DNA from: Albidovulum sp.
Lineage (GTDB): Bacteria; Pseudomonadota; Alphaproteobacteria; Rhodobacterales; Rhodobacteraceae
Direction of reading: 5' to 3'
Length of the DNA stretch: 64,000 nt
Assembly: GCA_030837785.1 (NCBI GenBank)
Contig: JAUQYA010000086.1
Location: forward strand, 62,001 to 126,000
Shown here in pieces: positions 40,499 to 48,746 of the stretch. The notes below the pieces were generated by a model that did not search any database, was not told the DNA's origin, and saw only the letters and a program-made list of their open reading frames with translations. Position numbers and translations under genes: made by a program. The stretch's first letter is position 1, and each line of letters starts with the position of its first letter.

Positions 40499-43400
40499 CA
40501 GGCTGCCTCCCGCTCGCCGATGCGCTCGACCGGCCAGCGGTCGAGAACCTTGGCCAGCACGGCGGGGCCGCTGGTATCGACCGGCACGAACATGCGCAGC
40601 TTCCAAGAGATGATTTCGTGAAAGAGGCCATAGGCGGTGAGGCGCTGGCGCATCGTGTCGGTGAAGCCGGAGAGTTCGATGCGGCTCATACCCATGACGC
40701 GAACCCGGCGAAGCTGGAGGCCCTCGGCGAGATCGAGGATCGTCCGGCCTTCTATCAGCGCCGCAAAGGCGTCGTCCGGCGTGACCTTGGCGATGCCGGT
40801 CGTGGTCGCGTTTGCCGCCCAGGCCGGAGAGACCTTGCGGCCAATGATGCGCTCACCCGCATCGGTCTGGAGCCGATAGACGCGGGTAGAGTCGTTGGGC
40901 AGCCGCTTCCAGACCGGCAAGAGAAGACCCGTCACCATATGCAACGTGTTGTCGGCAAACTCGGGCACTTCGGCGACCTCGGCCTGCCAAGCCGATGCGA
41001 AAGCGTCCCGGTCCGCCTCGACCCAATGGGTTTCGCCCATCATCCGGATCGGGACATTGTGCGCCTCCATCGGCCGGATCAGGCGAACCCTGCGTTCGAT
41101 TTCGCCATCGTCCAGCATGACGCTGGTGGTGGGGATCTGCACCGCCGCGCGGCCCGAGCGCTCGTTGACCAGCAGCTTTGCGCGCGGGTCGTCGAGTTCG
41201 GCCAGGGCGGCGTCGAGCGTCACCGGCCGGTTGCGCCTGCGCTCGGTGATGGTCAGCAGGCTGGTTTCCGCCCCGGTGCGGGGATGGGTGTAGATCACCT
41301 GCCGGTCGGTGACGGCGAAGCTTTCGGCGCGCAGCGTTTCCAGCCCGGCGTCATAGGTGCCGGATGCGATGGCACCTTCGATCCGTGCCGTCAGAAGTTG
41401 CTCGAAGGCGGTGAAAAGCACGCCCTGAAGCTCGATGGTCAGCGCCAGAAGCCGGTTGAGGAACGTCGTGATAGCGGGCAGCTCGTCCTTGATGCCGTTC
41501 GAATCCATCAGCTTCAGGCCGGTGGCGGCCTCGAACCGCTCCAGGCTGCATCCCTCGACCTTGCCGCGCACCAGCAGGAGATAGAGCTGGCGCAACGCGC
41601 CGCGGGCATAGTGCGATTCCAGATTGTCCTCGGGCCGGAACAGGCCCGCCCCACCCGTCTGGCGCTGGCCGCGCGTGATCGCGCCCAGCGTGTCGAGGCG
41701 GCGGGCAATGGTCGAAAGGAAGCGTTTCTCGGCTTTGACGTTCGTGGAGATCGGCCGGAACAGCGGCGGCTGCGCCTGATTGGTGCGATGCGTGCGGCCG
41801 AGCCCCTGAATGGCGGCGTCCGCTTTCCAGCCCGCCTCCAGTAGATAATGGACACGCAGGCGGGTGTTCCTGGCCGACAGTTCGGCATGATAGGACCGGC
41901 CGGTGCCGCCCGCATCCGAAAAGACCAGCACGCGCTTGGCATCATCCATGAAGGCTTGCGTCTCGGCCAAGTTGGCCGAACCCGCACGGTTCTCCACGAC
42001 GAGCCGGTCGATGGTGACGCTGCGCTTGCGGACGATCCGGCGCGAGCGGCCCGTCACCTCGGCCACCGTGTCGGTGCCGAAATGCTGGATGATCTGGTCG
42101 AGCGCGCCGGGGACCGGCGGAAGGCTGGCGAGGCTGGCGATCATCTCGTCGCGCCGGGCCACAGCCTCGCGGCTCTCGACCGGCTGGCCATCGCGATAGA
42201 CCGGGCGCGAGGACAGATTACCCTCGCTATCGGTATAGGGCTCGTAGAGCTGCACCGGGAAGGAATGGGCGAGGTAGTCCAGGACATACTCGCGCGGCGA
42301 CAAATCCATCTTCAGATCGCCCCATTCCTCGGTGGGGATTTCTGCCAGCCGCCGTTCCATCAGCGCCTCGCCGGTCGAGACGATCTGGATGACGGAAGAA
42401 TGTCCCGCTTCCAGATCGGCGGTGATCGAGCGGATCAGCGTCGGGGTCTTCATGCTGGTCAGCAGATGGCCGAAGAATCGCTGCTTCGCGCTCTCGAAGG
42501 CCGAGCGCGCGGCGGATTTGGCCTGGCGGTTCAGCGTGCCCGAACCGCCATTGCCGCCGGTGATGTTGGCGGCCTGCATCGCCGCATCGAGATTGTTATG
42601 GATGATGGCGAAGGCATCGGCATAGCTGTCGTAGATGCGGACCTGTTCCGGCGTCAGCTCATGGTCCAGCAACTCGTATTCGACGCCTTTGAATGACAGC
42701 GAGCGGGCGGTGTAGAGGCCGAGGGCGCGCAAGTCGCGGGCCAGCACCTCCATTGCCGCCACGCCGCCGGCCTCGATCGCTTCGATGAACTCGGCCCTGG
42801 TCGAGAATGGGAAATCCTCGCCGCCCCAGAGTCCGAGCCGCTGCGCATAGGCCAGATTGTGGACGGTGGTGGCGCCGGTGGCCGAGACATAGACCACGCG
42901 GGCATGGGGAAGCGCGTGCTGGATGCGCAGCCCGGCACGGCCCTGCTGCGAGGCGGCGACATCACCACGTTCTCCCTTGCCTCCAGCGGCGTTCTGCATC
43001 GCGTGCGCCTCGTCGAAAACCACCACTCCGTCGAAGTCCTTGCCCAACCATTCGACGATCTGCTTGACGCGCGAAACCCTTTCTCCGCGGTCGTCGGAGC
43101 GCAGCGTAGCGTAGGTTAAAAATAGGACGCCTTCGTTCAGCGTGATGGGCTTGCCTTGCGGGAAGCGCGACAGCGGCGTGACCAGCAGCCGCTCCATGCC
43201 GAGGGCCGACCAGTCGCGCTGTGCGTCCTCCAGCAGCTTGTCGGATTTCGAGATCCAGACTGCCTTGCGCCGCCCCTGCATCCAGTTGTCGAGGATGATG
43301 GCGGCCGATTCCCGGCCCTTGCCGACGCCGGTGCCATCGCCGATCATGAAGCCCTGCCGGAAGCGGATGGCGCCCTTGGCGTCCTCCGGCGCGGCCGACA

Positions 43401-44847
43401 GGGTGTCGAGTGTGTCATCGACCGTCCAGGCCCCGGCGAGGAAACCCGCATGGGCCTCGCCGGCATAGATCACCGTCTCCAACTGCGCCTCGGACAGGTT
43501 GCCGAGGATGTCGTTCGGCAGCACCGGGCGGTAGCTGGGTTTCGGCGGCGCGATGCTCGCCATCGAGGCGGATTGCACGAGCTGGGTCGGATGCGCCTGC
43601 GCCCCGGCTATGCGGATCGTCTGAAGCCCGTATTCCTCATAGATCGCATCGGAGAGGCAACCGTCCTCGGCCGGTTCCCAATCCAGCGTCTCATAGGCGA
43701 GCGGCACGCCATCCGGCTCGGCCAACGGTGCGGCGGGTGCAGCCTGGGCTGCGCGATTGACATAGCCGCGCACGGTGCGGGGTGCGGCCGGCCGGGCGAC
43801 CGGCACGGCGACGTCAGGATCGACGGGCAAACGGGCCGGAAGCTGGTCCGCCAGCCAGCCGATCAGCGTGGCCACGTCCGGCGCGACACCGGGCGCTGCC
43901 GGAAACAATGCCGGATCTTCGGCGGGCAGCTTGTCGATGACGGTGAGCCGGGTCGGGATCGTGGTGCCGTGTTTGGCATAGACCGAACCGTCGATGGCGG
44001 CGGAGAAGGTGACGCGGCCGCGTTCCTGCAGCCGGGTCCAGGAGGCCGTCCATGCAGGATTGTCGGGGGCGAAGCTCGCTCCGGTGATGGTCACGAGCCG
44101 TCCGCCGGGCGCAAGGCGCGCCAGCGCCGAAGCGACATGGCGGAAGGCAGCATCGGGCACCCGCCCCTCGACATTGGCCATGACCGAGAACGGTGGGTTC
44201 ATCAGCACCACGGTCGGGACCAAGCCGGGATCGAGGTGATCGTCGATCTGGGCGGCGTCGAGCCGGGTGACGGAAAGGGCCGGAAAGAGGGAAGACAAGA
44301 GGCCAGCACGGACCTCGGCCAGTTCATTGAGCAGGAGCGTGCCACCGGCTATCTCAGCCAGGACGGCGAGAAGCCCGGTGCCGGCGGAGGGCTCCAGCAC
44401 GCGGTCGGCGGGCGTGATCGTCGCCGCCGTCACTGCCGCGAAGCCGAGCGGGATCGGGGTCGAGAATTGCTGGTAGTTCTGGGCTTCCTCCGACCGGCGC
44501 GTATGCGTCGGCAGAAGCCCGGCGATCTTGCCGAGCTGCGGCAGGATCGCGGTAGGAAAACCGGCTTTACGGAGAAGCGGTTTTCCGTATTTGCGCAGGA
44601 AGAGGACCGTCGCCGCCTCACAAGCGTCATAGGCGGTCTTCCAGTTCCATGCGCCGGTGGCATCGGAAGCGCCGAAGGCAGCTTCCATGGCGCCGCGCAG
44701 GGTCGCGGCATCGACGCGCTGGCCGCGTTCGAGATGCGGCAGCAGCAACCCGGCGGCGGTGAAGGCGGACGTGGCCGTCTCAGCGTCATGGTCGAACGGA
44801 AGCGGCGCGGCGGCGGATGCCGCCGCGGATGCGGAAATCATGTTCAT
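40498..44847 (-). CDS. Strawberry-notch family helicase with N-terminal methylase-like domain
   Basis: A 1449-residue protein. An N-terminal Rossmann methylase-like domain has RVLEPSAGTGLLAVLAEI near 145 and the catalytic-type NPPF near 216. A strawberry-notch helicase domain follows with Walker A GDGTGVGKG near 500 and Walker B VVFDEAHAMQN near 612. The C-terminal domain has LGRTHRTNQAQPP near 1030. The family is common on plasmids and ICEs and may remodel or protect entering DNA. Cotranslated with the Toprim gene. Confidence 0.88.
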   Translation of the reverse strand: MNMISASAAASAAAPLPFDHDAETATSAFTAAGLLLPHLERGQRVDAATLRGAMEAAFGASDATGAWNWKTAYDACEAATVLFLRKYGKPLLRKAGFPTAILPQLGKIAGLLPTHTRRSEEAQNYQQFSTPIPLGFAAVTAATITPADRVLEPSAGTGLLAVLAEIAGGTLLLNELAEVRAGLLSSLFPALSVTRLDAAQIDDHLDPGLVPTVVLMNPPFSVMANVEGRVPDAAFRHVASALARLAPGGRLVTITGASFAPDNPAWTASWTRLQERGRVTFSAAIDGSVYAKHGTTIPTRLTVIDKLPAEDPALFPAAPGVAPDVATLIGWLADQLPARLPVDPDVAVPVARPAAPRTVRGYVNRAAQAAPAAPLAEPDGVPLAYETLDWEPAEDGCLSDAIYEEYGLQTIRIAGAQAHPTQLVQSASMASIAPPKPSYRPVLPNDILGNLSEAQLETVIYAGEAHAGFLAGAWTVDDTLDTLSAAPEDAKGAIRFRQGFMIGDGTGVGKGRESAAIILDNWMQGRRKAVWISKSDKLLEDAQRDWSALGMERLLVTPLSRFPQGKPITLNEGVLFLTYATLRSDDRGERVSRVKQIVEWLGKDFDGVVVFDEAHAMQNAAGGKGERGDVAASQQGRAGLRIQHALPHARVVYVSATGATTVHNLAYAQRLGLWGGEDFPFSTRAEFIEAIEAGGVAAMEVLARDLRALGLYTARSLSFKGVEYELLDHELTPEQVRIYDSYADAFAIIHNNLDAAMQAANITGGNGGSGTLNRQAKSAARSAFESAKQRFFGHLLTSMKTPTLIRSITADLEAGHSSVIQIVSTGEALMERRLAEIPTEEWGDLKMDLSPREYVLDYLAHSFPVQLYEPYTDSEGNLSSRPVYRDGQPVESREAVARRDEMIASLASLPPVPGALDQIIQHFGTDTVAEVTGRSRRIVRKRSVTIDRLVVENRAGSANLAETQAFMDDAKRVLVFSDAGGTGRSYHAELSARNTRLRVHYLLEAGWKADAAIQGLGRTHRTNQAQPPLFRPISTNVKAEKRFLSTIARRLDTLGAITRGQRQTGGAGLFRPEDNLESHYARGALRQLYLLLVRGKVEGCSLERFEAATGLKLMDSNGIKDELPAITTFLNRLLALTIELQGVLFTAFEQLLTARIEGAIASGTYDAGLETLRAESFAVTDRQVIYTHPRTGAETSLLTITERRRNRPVTLDAALAELDDPRAKLLVNERSGRAAVQIPTTSVMLDDGEIERRVRLIRPMEAHNVPIRMMGETHWVEADRDAFASAWQAEVAEVPEFADNTLHMVTGLLLPVWKRLPNDSTRVYRLQTDAGERIIGRKVSPAWAANATTTGIAKVTPDDAFAALIEGRTILDLAEGLQLRRVRVMGMSRIELSGFTDTMRQRLTAYGLFHEIISWKLRMFVPVDTSGPAVLAKVLDRWPVERIGEREAA

Positions 44848-45004
44848 CGGGATTCCTCGGGAGAGCGGGACAGGATCAAGCCGCGCAGCGCTCTCTCTCG
44901 ACCGCGCCGGCTCAAATCCCTTCCGGCCCCTCTCTCCCTCTCAATCCGTAGCGATAGCAGGCATGAAACAAACGCCCGGCCATCAGGCGGGGCGCTTGTC
45001 GACG
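44848..45004. other. Leader of the strawberry-notch gene
   Basis: A 157-bp gap with CT-rich runs (CTCTCTCTC near 44890 and CTCTCTCCCTCTC near 44931) that weakly resembles the leaders at 46.7, 50.9, 51.4 and 53.5 kb, but the GACGGG stem is missing. It also contains the terminator of the gene above. Confidence 0.35.
44968..44996 (-). terminator. Terminator after the 45.0-kb gene
   Basis: On the minus strand AAGCGCCCCGCC, TGAT and GGCCGGGCGTTT form a stem with one mismatch, followed by TTTGTTT. Confidence 0.6.
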
Positions 45005-45649
45005 TCAGCCGAAACGGCGTCCGGCGTCGGTGAAGGTGTATTCGTTGGCGGTGATGGCCTCGTCCACCGCCTCATCCGAGGTGAGGTAGTCGTATTCGCG
45101 CTCAAGCTGGCGATAGAGCCAGCGGGCAAGATCGCGCAGCGCCTCGGTCACGATTTCCTCAGCATCGGCGGTCATGTCCTGATATGTCGGACTGTCGCGC
45201 TCGACCGAAATCACCATGCAATATTCGTGATAGTAGTGACCGCGATGGCTGGCCTCGGCGTGAAGCTGGTAGAAATTGCGCCGCTGGAGGGCCTGAAGCG
45301 TATCGGCGATCCGGTGCAGCGCTGCATCCTGCGGCGCATAGGATCGGATCTCGGCCGAGGCGTTCTTCCGGTAGGAGTAGAACCCCTCCCAGCAAGCTCC
45401 ATCGCCTTGCGACCAGAAGCCCCGAAACCAGATGCGCGGTTTCTGGCCTGATCCGCCGCCCATGAGCCGGACGGTGCGGGTCTTGAAGCGAATGCCGATG
45501 ATTTCCGCGATCCGCTGGAAATCCTCATAGACGGCATCATACCAGTCGTAGTCGAAGCCCCCTTCCCGATACCAGGCACGGGCCATGTCCTTCGCGGCGT
45601 CGGGAAGCTCATCGAGCCGATAGACTGTGGTTTCGATGACGTCAGGCAT
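45005..45649 (-). CDS. Conserved ICE protein of unknown function (214 residues)
   Basis: A soluble, aromatic-rich protein (FDYDWYDAVYEDFQRIAEII, then IWFRGFWSQGDGACWEGFYS). Homologues on mobile elements are sometimes labelled as antitoxin-like, without evidence that I can see here. No catalytic motif is obvious. It overlaps the stop of the gene above by 8 bases, so the two are cotranslated and may act together. Confidence 0.65.
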   Translation of the reverse strand: MPDVIETTVYRLDELPDAAKDMARAWYREGGFDYDWYDAVYEDFQRIAEIIGIRFKTRTVRLMGGGSGQKPRIWFRGFWSQGDGACWEGFYSYRKNASAEIRSYAPQDAALHRIADTLQALQRRNFYQLHAEASHRGHYYHEYCMVISVERDSPTYQDMTADAEEIVTEALRDLARWLYRQLEREYDYLTSDEAVDEAITANEYTFTDAGRRFG

Positions 45650-46058
45650 AGGGGTCGCCTCCGTCCAGAACGATGGACAACCAGCCATCGGTATAGATCC
45701 AGTCCACAGTCTCGCCTGTGGCGAGGTCGAGGACATGCGCCCCACCACCGAAGGCATTCACCCTCGGCCTTGAGCAGGTCGTGGCGTATTGGAAACCCCA
45801 CAATCCGCTCAGGCCGAACTCGGCAGCACAGCGTTTTACGAACTGAATGACATGCTCGGGATCGCCGGAGACGTCATCGCGAAGCCAGAGCTGCGTGCCG
45901 CCATGCTCGGGCTGGATCGACAGCAGAAACCCTTCCGAAGGGGGATCTTCGACGGCATTTTCCTCGGAGAGGGTATTGTAGAGGTCGAGCGCGCGGGCGG
46001 CGTTTTCCGGGGTGCCCACGTCGAGCAAGCACGAAAAATGGGTGAAATAGTCGGCCAT
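45642..46058 (-). CDS. Conserved ICE protein of unknown function (138 residues)
   Basis: A small acidic protein (MADYFTHFSCLLDVGTPENA; ending WIYTDGWLSIVLDGGDPYA). I do not recognise a family. The start at 46058 has a CAGGAG site directly after the terminator-like hairpin of the gene above. Cotranslated with the 214-residue protein below. Function unknown. Confidence 0.62.
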   Translation of the reverse strand: MADYFTHFSCLLDVGTPENAARALDLYNTLSEENAVEDPPSEGFLLSIQPEHGGTQLWLRDDVSGDPEHVIQFVKRCAAEFGLSGLWGFQYATTCSRPRVNAFGGGAHVLDLATGETVDWIYTDGWLSIVLDGGDPYA

Positions 46059-46081
46059 GTCAGGCTCCTGAAACGAGAAAA

Positions 46082-46098
46082 CCCGGCGCGAGGCCGGG
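46082..46098 (-). terminator. Hairpin with T run abutting a ribosome site (module 1)
   Basis: CCCGGC (46082-46087) and GCCGGG (46093-46098); the minus strand reads on as TTTTCTCGTTTCAGGAG and into the next start at 46058. The terminator and ribosome site touch, leaving no room for a promoter. Confidence 0.65.
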
Positions 46099-46126
46099 CA
46101 GTATGGTTGGGAATCGGGGCTGGAGG

Positions 46127-46684
46127 TCAGGCGGCTTGCGGCAGCCGCAAAAGCTCAGCGGCCGTCTTGCGCCAGAAAGGATCGACCAGCCGCGCCTCGA
46201 CCAGGCTGGCCTGGTAGCGGAGATCGCGGGCGGACGCCGCGTCGCCGCGCCCGGATGCCGCGAAGGCCATACCGCGCAGACGGCTGGCCTCGGTGACGAC
46301 GCGGCGGGCATCGGTGTCGGAAGCGACAGGGTGCTGCCAGAGAATGATCCCGGCCCGGATTTCGCCGGCGAGGACCAGGCCCAGTTCGCGGTCCTGAATG
46401 ACCATGACGCGCGGGCGCAAGCGCAGCGTATCGTCCGACTTGATGCGGAAATCGCCGCGCGCGACGCGCTGGCTGGCGAAGGTCATGGCTTCTTCGGGGG
46501 ATGGGCATTGGCCGATGACGACCGTGCGGTCGACACCATCGGGATCACCGAGGCCGTCGTAGTTGGCAGCGCCAATGCAGGAGATGCGCAGCGGCAGCCT
46601 CTGGGCGCAACGCAGCCGGGGCAGCACCTGTTGCGCGACAATTTCGCCGATGGGGGCGAAGGCGGCTTGGCGGGATAGAATCAT
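46127..46684 (-). CDS. Conserved ICE protein of unknown function (185 residues)
   Basis: The protein has an N-terminal part with RISCIGAANYDGLGDPDGVD and a helical C-terminus (ARDLRYQASLVEARLVDPFW). I cannot assign a function. It is preceded by the first copy of the CGCGACGGG hairpin leader (46693-46765) and followed by a terminator, so it can be a single-gene unit. The leader is shared with parB, a 129-residue gene and the ArdC-like gene. Confidence 0.62.
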   Translation of the reverse strand: MILSRQAAFAPIGEIVAQQVLPRLRCAQRLPLRISCIGAANYDGLGDPDGVDRTVVIGQCPSPEEAMTFASQRVARGDFRIKSDDTLRLRPRVMVIQDRELGLVLAGEIRAGIILWQHPVASDTDARRVVTEASRLRGMAFAASGRGDAASARDLRYQASLVEARLVDPFWRKTAAELLRLPQAA

Positions 46685-46692
46685 TGGGAATA

Positions 46693-46765
46693 CTCCGCGA
46701 CGGGCGGCGGAAGCCTCTCCCCCACCTGCAACCCGTCACGGCCAACCGGCCCGCACTCTCACTCT
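46693..46765 (-). repeat. CGCGACGGG hairpin leader, copy A
   Basis: Stem CGCGACGGG (46696-46704) with CCCGTCACG (46732-46740), one G-T type mismatch, loop 27 bases containing GGAAGCCTCTC. CCGCACTCTCACTCT lies beyond at 46751-46765. The ribosome site GGAG of the downstream gene lies directly next to the stem. Confidence 0.75.
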
Positions 46766-46862
46766 TCTTTGCCGAGGCCAGGTCTCGGCGCTGCCACCGG
46801 CGATGGGCGACCATCGCAGGACGGAAGGCCCGGCCGCACATTTGCGTCCGGGCCGTCGGGGT

Positions 46863-46880
46863 GAGGCGCTTACGCGCCTC
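46863..46880 (-). terminator. Hairpin at the end of the 54-residue gene
   Basis: GAGGCGC (46863-46869), TTAC and GCGCCTC (46874-46880), overlapping the stop codon. A second stem GGCCCGG/CCGGGCC follows at about 46827-46855 and ends in TT on the minus strand. Confidence 0.5.
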
Positions 46881-47043
46881 AGCTCCATGGATCGAGTTCC
46901 AGCTTCACCATCTCCTCGTCCCCGTCGAATTCGTCGGCGGGCATCGCGCCGTGGGTGCCATCCCCGGCCTGGAACACGACGATCGCAACCATCAGCGTGG
47001 TGGCGAGGCTGGCGGCGAAGGCGGTGGCATCTGCATAGGACAT
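46879..47043 (-). CDS. 54-residue single-pass membrane microprotein
   Basis: A short protein with one hydrophobic helix (SLATTLMVAIVVFQ, residues 12-25) and an acidic tail (DEFDGDEEMVKLELDPWS). The ATG at 47043 has a CAGGAG site. Its leader shares GGGACCATCCC with ssb, and a decayed inverted copy of leader and gene lies at 47240-47430, supporting that it is a genuine unit of the element. Function unknown. Confidence 0.62.
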   Translation of the reverse strand: MSYADATAFAASLATTLMVAIVVFQAGDGTHGAMPADEFDGDEEMVKLELDPWS

Positions 47044-47069
47044 GGGTTTTGGCTCCTGTCTTTGGAGGC

Positions 47070-47166
47070 GAGGGACCATCCCCCGCGCGACAGGCGCCCG
47101 ACGTGACCGACCGGATCTGCAATCACCCTCGCGCGTTCGGGCATGTGCCCCGAATCCGCGAGGGCG
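47070..47166 (-). promoter_or_regulatory. Leader and nested palindrome of the 54-residue gene
   Basis: GGGA (47072-47075) and TCCC (47079-47082) form the small ssb-like stem. Upstream, CCCTCGCG (47126-47133) pairs with CGCGAGGG (47157-47164), and inside it TTCGGGC (47136-47142) pairs with GCCCCGAA (47147-47154). This nested palindrome is the axis of the local mirror. Confidence 0.6.
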
Positions 47167-47239
47167 GCACGCTCGCGTAAGCCGACCCCTCGTGGGTTGA
47201 TTGACGAAGAGGCGGCCGGACCAAGGTTCGCGAATGGAA

Positions 47240-47430
47240 GCGGGGGTGGTGCTTTGCCTCTGACAGGTGCCGGAATCCCGTCGCAGATGGCTCGCCGCGC
47301 CAGCCTCGTTTCCGGGCTGGTTGTCAGGATGTGTTTCAGACTGGGGACGAAAGCCGTTGCCCCGAAGCGACAAAGGGAGGGCGCAATGGTGAAGCTGGAT
47401 CTCGATCCATCGCTGCCAGTGCAGCGATAC
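47240..47430 (+). pseudogene. Decayed inverted copy of the 54-residue gene and leader
   Basis: On the plus strand, facing away, are the leader (GCGGGGGTGGTGCTTTGCCTC near 47240), GACAGGTGCC near 47262, CAGATGG..GCCAGCCTCG near 47284-47307 and ATGGTGAAGCTGGA, CTCGATCCAT at 47386-47410, which match the real gene read the other way. A hairpin ATCGCTGC (47409-47416) with GCAGCGAT (47421-47428) sits where the real gene has its own, but with different bases. The frame is broken. Confidence 0.72.
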
Positions 47431-47469
47431 CCGACGGCCCCGATACTCCGTCGCGGCCTTCATGACCGC

Positions 47470-47766
47470 TCAGTCCCAGAACCCATCGGCGATTTCGCGG
47501 GAGATCATGGCGCGGGCTTTCATCATCACATCGTCGCCGGATGTGTCGATATGACCGAAAAACCGTGTCCGGGCACCATTCGAGGTCCAGTCGGCATAGC
47601 GGCAATATTCGCGGGCATGGAGCCGGAATGCTCGCATATCCTCGGCCCAATGCGGTTTCGGTTCCACGACGACGGTGACGCCACCGCGCGTTTCCTCCCA
47701 CGGAAGCGACCGCTCCGAGGGAGGATTGCGGCGGTCTTTGGCGAAGATTTCATCGACCGTCATCAT
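47470..47766 (-). CDS. Conserved ICE protein of unknown function (98 residues)
   Basis: A small protein (TVDEIFAKDRRNPPSERSLP, then REYCRYADWTSNGARTRFFG). No family recognised. Two adjacent ATGs at 47766 and 47763 are possible; the first overlaps the stop of the gene above by 4 bases. Function unknown. Confidence 0.6.
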   Translation of the reverse strand: MMTVDEIFAKDRRNPPSERSLPWEETRGGVTVVVEPKPHWAEDMRAFRLHAREYCRYADWTSNGARTRFFGHIDTSGDDVMMKARAMISREIADGFWD

Positions 47767-48095
47767 GATGCGCCTCCGCCTTCATAGTTTGGAGCGGGGC
47801 TGATCAGATTAGAGGGCTGGTGATGACCGCCGTCGATTTCACACGCCATCGTCGAGAAGAACTCGTCGCGCTCCAACATGCGCTCGAAATACTCTTCGCC
47901 GATCTGCTCCTCGGGCGGAGGATCGTCGTCGAAGGCATTGCTCCACCAACCCTGGGCGATGCGCGTGCGCCAGCTCAAGGCTTCCTCCCTATTGAGGAAG
48001 ACACGAACATCCGTGCCATGAGGATGCTCATAGATGGCGACATGAACAGGTAGCCGGATGTTCTGATCGCGGGTGGGCTTGGTGTCGGACAGCAT
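47763..48095 (-). CDS. Conserved ICE protein of unknown function (110 residues)
   Basis: An acidic small protein (NIRLPVHVAIYEHPHGTDVR; PPPEEQIGEEYFERMLERDE). No family recognised. The start at 48095 follows CAGGAG, directly after the hairpin-T-run that ends the gene above. Cotranslated with the 98-residue gene below. Confidence 0.6.
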   Translation of the reverse strand: MLSDTKPTRDQNIRLPVHVAIYEHPHGTDVRVFLNREEALSWRTRIAQGWWSNAFDDDPPPEEQIGEEYFERMLERDEFFSTMACEIDGGHHQPSNLISPAPNYEGGGAS

Positions 48096-48119
48096 CGTCT
48101 TGTCTCCTGAAATGAAAAT

Positions 48120-48145
48120 GGCCCGCCGTTGGAGGGCGGCGGGCC
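48120..48145 (-). terminator. Hairpin with T run abutting a ribosome site (module 2)
   Basis: GGCCCGCCG (48120-48128) and CGGCGGGCC (48137-48145) form a perfect stem. The minus strand continues ATTTTCATTTCAGGAG into the start at 48095, the same plan as modules 1 and 3. Confidence 0.7.
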
Positions 48146-48168
48146 AGGTGGATTCGGAAATGAAAAGG

Positions 48169-48645
48169 TCAGGCGGCGGCGCGACCCTCAATGGCATCGG
48201 CGCCAACCTCGTCGGCTGTGATCTCATCGAGACGGGCGCGACTGTAGCCGGTCCTGGCCAGCCAGAGTTCGGCCGCCTCGTGGTTCTCGGCGAGGTGCAG
48301 CAACTCAACGTTCTCGCCGACATCCTGCACGACACGGACCTGGCCGATCTTCGGGCGCTCGATCACCCGGAAGTTCAGATCGCTGTCGATGCCATAGCTG
48401 CGCATGACGGTGATGAGGATGATGCCGCCTTCGCCGAAATCGCCCTCATGCAGGGTGAAGGACGGCGGGGTCGTGTAGGTCGGGCGCTCGCGTCCCGGCT
48501 CCTTGCGCACTAAGCGACCGACACCGTTGCGGGTTTTCCACGCGGCAAGTTTCTTCGTGAAACGCGCGGGCGGCTTCGGCTGACCATCGCTGTAGGCCAC
48601 GAGCGAGCCGAGCGGCGCGATGTCGAAGATGAGAGAAGCGGACAT
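48169..48645 (-). CDS. Conserved ICE protein of unknown function (158 residues)
   Basis: The protein opens MSASLIFDIAPLGSLVAYSD, with a basic middle (RFTKKLAAWKTRNGVGRLVR) and a helical end (ENHEAAELWLARTGYSRARL). It lies directly below parB with a hairpin-T-run between them. No named family; a DNA-related role is possible from the basic middle, but not shown. Confidence 0.62.
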   Translation of the reverse strand: MSASLIFDIAPLGSLVAYSDGQPKPPARFTKKLAAWKTRNGVGRLVRKEPGRERPTYTTPPSFTLHEGDFGEGGIILITVMRSYGIDSDLNFRVIERPKIGQVRVVQDVGENVELLHLAENHEAAELWLARTGYSRARLDEITADEVGADAIEGRAAA

Positions 48646-48670
48646 GAATCTGGTCTCCTGAAACGAAAAC

Positions 48671-48690
48671 GGCCCGGCGGGTGCTGGGCC
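48671..48690 (-). terminator. Hairpin with T run abutting a ribosome site (module 3)
   Basis: GGCCCGGC (48671-48678) and GCTGGGCC (48683-48690) pair with one wobble. The minus strand reads on as GTTTTCGTTTCAGGAG and into the start at 48645. Confidence 0.65.
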
Positions 48691-48746
48691 TTACGGTGGA
48701 AGGGGATGGAAAGCGGGGCGACCGAGGCCGCCCCGCCCGGGGCGCG

